Positions 62,236 through 64,000 of a DNA stretch of 64,000 bases are shown piece after piece. A program made the translations under genes and the position numbers. The DNA comes from Impatiens glandulifera. Lineage: Eukaryota; Streptophyta; Magnoliopsida; Ericales; Balsaminaceae. Every line of letters starts with the position of its first letter. Position 1 is the first letter of the stretch. Location of the stretch: positions 2,603,840 through 2,667,839 of the forward strand of contig NC_061863.1 in the NCBI RefSeq assembly GCF_907164915.1, in the 5' to 3' direction. The notes under the pieces were generated by a model. That model saw only the letters and a program-made list of their open reading frames with translations. It was not told the origin of the DNA and searched no databases.

Positions 62236-62949
62236 ATGATATATTATTTAGACTTGCTTTTTATCTTTTAGAAATTTGACTGGTATATAGGATTATTGTA
62301 TTATTGTATTTTTGGATGATTGGAATTATGGTTTATTTGATGATTTCATTCTCTAGGCCGCATCTGATAAAGAGAGTTCATTCTTTTGGGTACTTGACTA
62401 CGCTATTCTTCGCATAAAAATATTAATTTATGAATTTTAGTTTATTGGTATATAAAATTTGGTATTTTTATTTTGTGTATGATTTCTGTCTGAAATTATT
62501 TGATTTAAATAGGTAATAATCTGTTTACAACAATTTAATTTATTGAAAAAAGTCATAATCACCAAGAGCAATACACATATGCTCTCAGTAATTAATTAAG
62601 ATCTTACCTGAGAGCCTTTCTTTAGCTCTCGGTAATTATTTAAGACCTTCGCTGAGAGCAAAGCCAATGTTTTCGATAATTGTTTAAGCCTTTCTCGGAG
62701 AGAAATGAGTGCTCTTAGTGATAATTTATCTCCGAGAGCTACAACTACTCTCGAAGATTATACTTTTTTCTTCACATATAGTCGTAATATCAAAACCTTG
62801 CAAGAGTATTTATCGTCCTCGATGAATACTATCACCGAAGGCATGTTGTCTTTCTCCGAGGGTTTATACTCTCGTTAAAAATAATTTTTTCACCAATGGT
62901 TGTAGTACGAAGACATAGTGATTTGAAAAAACTTCATTTTTATTTTATT

Positions 62950-63036
62950 TTTTAATTTAACCGTTTCAAAATTTATGGACGGGTCAACCCACAAATTAAC
63001 AACATGATCCGTTTACTCTAATAAAACAAAAAATGT
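62950..63036 (+). repeat. Body fragment of the SINE-like repeat
   Basis: aatttaaccgtttcaaaatt, gacgggtcaacccaca and gatccgtttactcta line up with the body of the units at 10720-10770. Confidence 0.6.
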
Positions 63037-63044
63037 GTTGTAGT

Positions 63045-63455
63045 TAAGGATGACAATGGGAATGATCGGGGTGGAGAATGTGTTACCATCCCCGCCCCGT
63101 TTGGTTTAAGGAATCCCCGTAGAGCACTGTTATATTATATTCTTTAATAAAATTATATAAATAATTTTTTGTACTATATATATTGCAATATTATAATATT
63201 ATAAATGAAATAGACTTAAAATTCTTATAAATTATGAAAAATAAATAAATATAATAGTGATGTTATATATTTAATTATGTTTATTGTGTTCGGGGTATAA
63301 TTGAAGTAAGATCAGAGCGGAGTTGGAGGCGCGAATACAAATATCATCCCTGACCCTCCTTGATCCATTATCGGTCAAATTGGGGAAAAATTGCCCATAA
63401 TGGGCAATTTGGGTTGAAAACCGCAAGAAAGTTTATAATTGTTATCCCTAGTTGT
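63045..63455. mobile_element. Short non-autonomous inverted-repeat element with GGGGAT-rich interior
   Basis: ttaaggatgacaat at the left faces attgttatccctag at the right, an imperfect terminal inverted repeat. Inside are ccatccccgccccg, aatccccg and cccataatgggcaa. The same terminal core occurs at 1020-1105 and 22967-23095. No coding capacity. Confidence 0.5.
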
Positions 63456-64000
63456 AGTGTAAGGACTATTAATTTTTGAAAAAATAATGGTTATATATCA
63501 CATTTTTTCAAACAATGGTTTTCTCTTCTCCTTTGAAATGCGACTAATCTCTGCAGGTTAAACATATAACCCGCAAACATACTTAACCAATTAATTAAAC
63601 GAGCAGAACTTGCCGCCTGACGGGTTCGAAATTGGAACTTTAAGAAAAATATTCACATCTTGTTACCGCTCAAGTAGGGATCGTATTTTTGTTAGTTTGG
63701 CTTTGTGAGATCACAAAAACATGTATTTATCATTTTATTAGTAATCAAATTTACATATAATTGTTTAAATTATGATTAAAAAATAATACGTGTGCCAAAT
63801 AAAATAAATAAATTAAATTTATTTGAAAATACTTTATAGAACTGAATTTGAATGAATAATTATTTAAATTAAATATGTGATCTACTAATTTTAATTTTCA
63901 GGATATACATCTATATGAGATACTTCACATACAAATATTTTCAAAATAAACTTTTTAATTTTTTTCATTTAATTTTTTTTTGGAAAAACAGTTTAGTGCC
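63456..64000. other. AT-rich intergenic DNA to the window end
   Basis: No gene seen. cctgacgggttcgaaattgg at 63617 has a B-box-like core but no A box at proper spacing. Confidence 0.5.

Larger units (their letters stand above)
57500..62905 (+). mobile_element. Decayed CACTA (En/Spm-type) DNA transposon
   Basis: The outer parts are packed with short subterminal motifs: ttaccgagaacaatt at 57504 and 57635, and ctctcggtaatt/ccgagagc copies at 62560-62880. The right edge on the minus strand reads CTACAACCATTGGTGAAAAA, like a worn CACTACAA end. Inside are remains of TNP2-type transposase followed by a second gene, in the usual CACTA order. The flanks resemble the SINE-like repeat body on both sides (57475-57490 and 62955-63000), suggesting insertion into such a copy. 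Ends are approximate. Confidence 0.8.

Overview
This is nuclear DNA of a flowering plant, probably a eudicot. It is very AT-rich, the genes are cut by GT-AG introns, there are Pol III tRNA genes of plant type, and it holds the usual plant transposons (L1-type LINE, CACTA, LTR element, MITEs). I cannot name a family or genus from the sequence. No operons, CRISPR arrays or bacterial signals were seen.

Five protein genes can be supported. (1) 1620-5926 (-): a seven-exon WD40-repeat protein, 713 residues when spliced. (2) 23515-37508 (+): a complete 27-exon nucleoporin NUP160, 1504 residues. (3) 40067-42362 (+): a four-exon SNARE-associated/VTT (TVP38/TMEM64-like) membrane protein, 346 residues. 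(4) 42870-46405 (-): a ten-exon chloroplast DEAD-box RNA helicase of the RH3 type, 740 residues, with a C-terminal zinc knuckle. (5) 50241-50669 (+): a small single-exon plant protein of unknown function. In genes 1-4 every splice junction was placed by hand and the summed exons are an exact multiple of three with no internal stop. Genes 3 and 4 converge, with about 0.5 kb between their stop codons.

The rest is repeats. 1-1.6 kb and 6.6-10.6 kb are AT-rich with microsatellites. 10.6-13.0 kb holds tandem copies of a repeat with tRNA-like A and B boxes, followed by a recent 0.8-kb tandem duplication. 14.6-15.0 and 20.0-21.75 kb hold a decaying array of tRNA-Ser copies on the minus strand. Two copies look intact (anticodons CGA and AGA) and at least nine are damaged, one of which carries a UGA anticodon. 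A LINE ORF1 relic and an 84-bp minisatellite lie between the two halves of the array. 46.9-49.2 kb is a young gag-only LTR retrotransposon with a 5-bp target duplication. 52.5-55.4 kb is a LINE reverse-transcriptase relic interrupted by a MITE. 56.1-56.4 kb is a minisatellite of about 20 bp. 57.5-62.9 kb is a decayed CACTA transposon, followed by a MITE-like element at 63.0-63.5 kb.

The genes are unrelated housekeeping or organelle-function genes (nuclear pore, membrane trafficking, chloroplast RNA processing) and do not form a pathway. I see no clearly new biological system. The features most worth a second look are the tRNA-Ser array with anticodon variety, the tandem tRNA-like repeats, the gag-only retroelement with an unexplained C-terminal reading frame, and a palindromic repeat family shared by introns of all four multi-exon genes.
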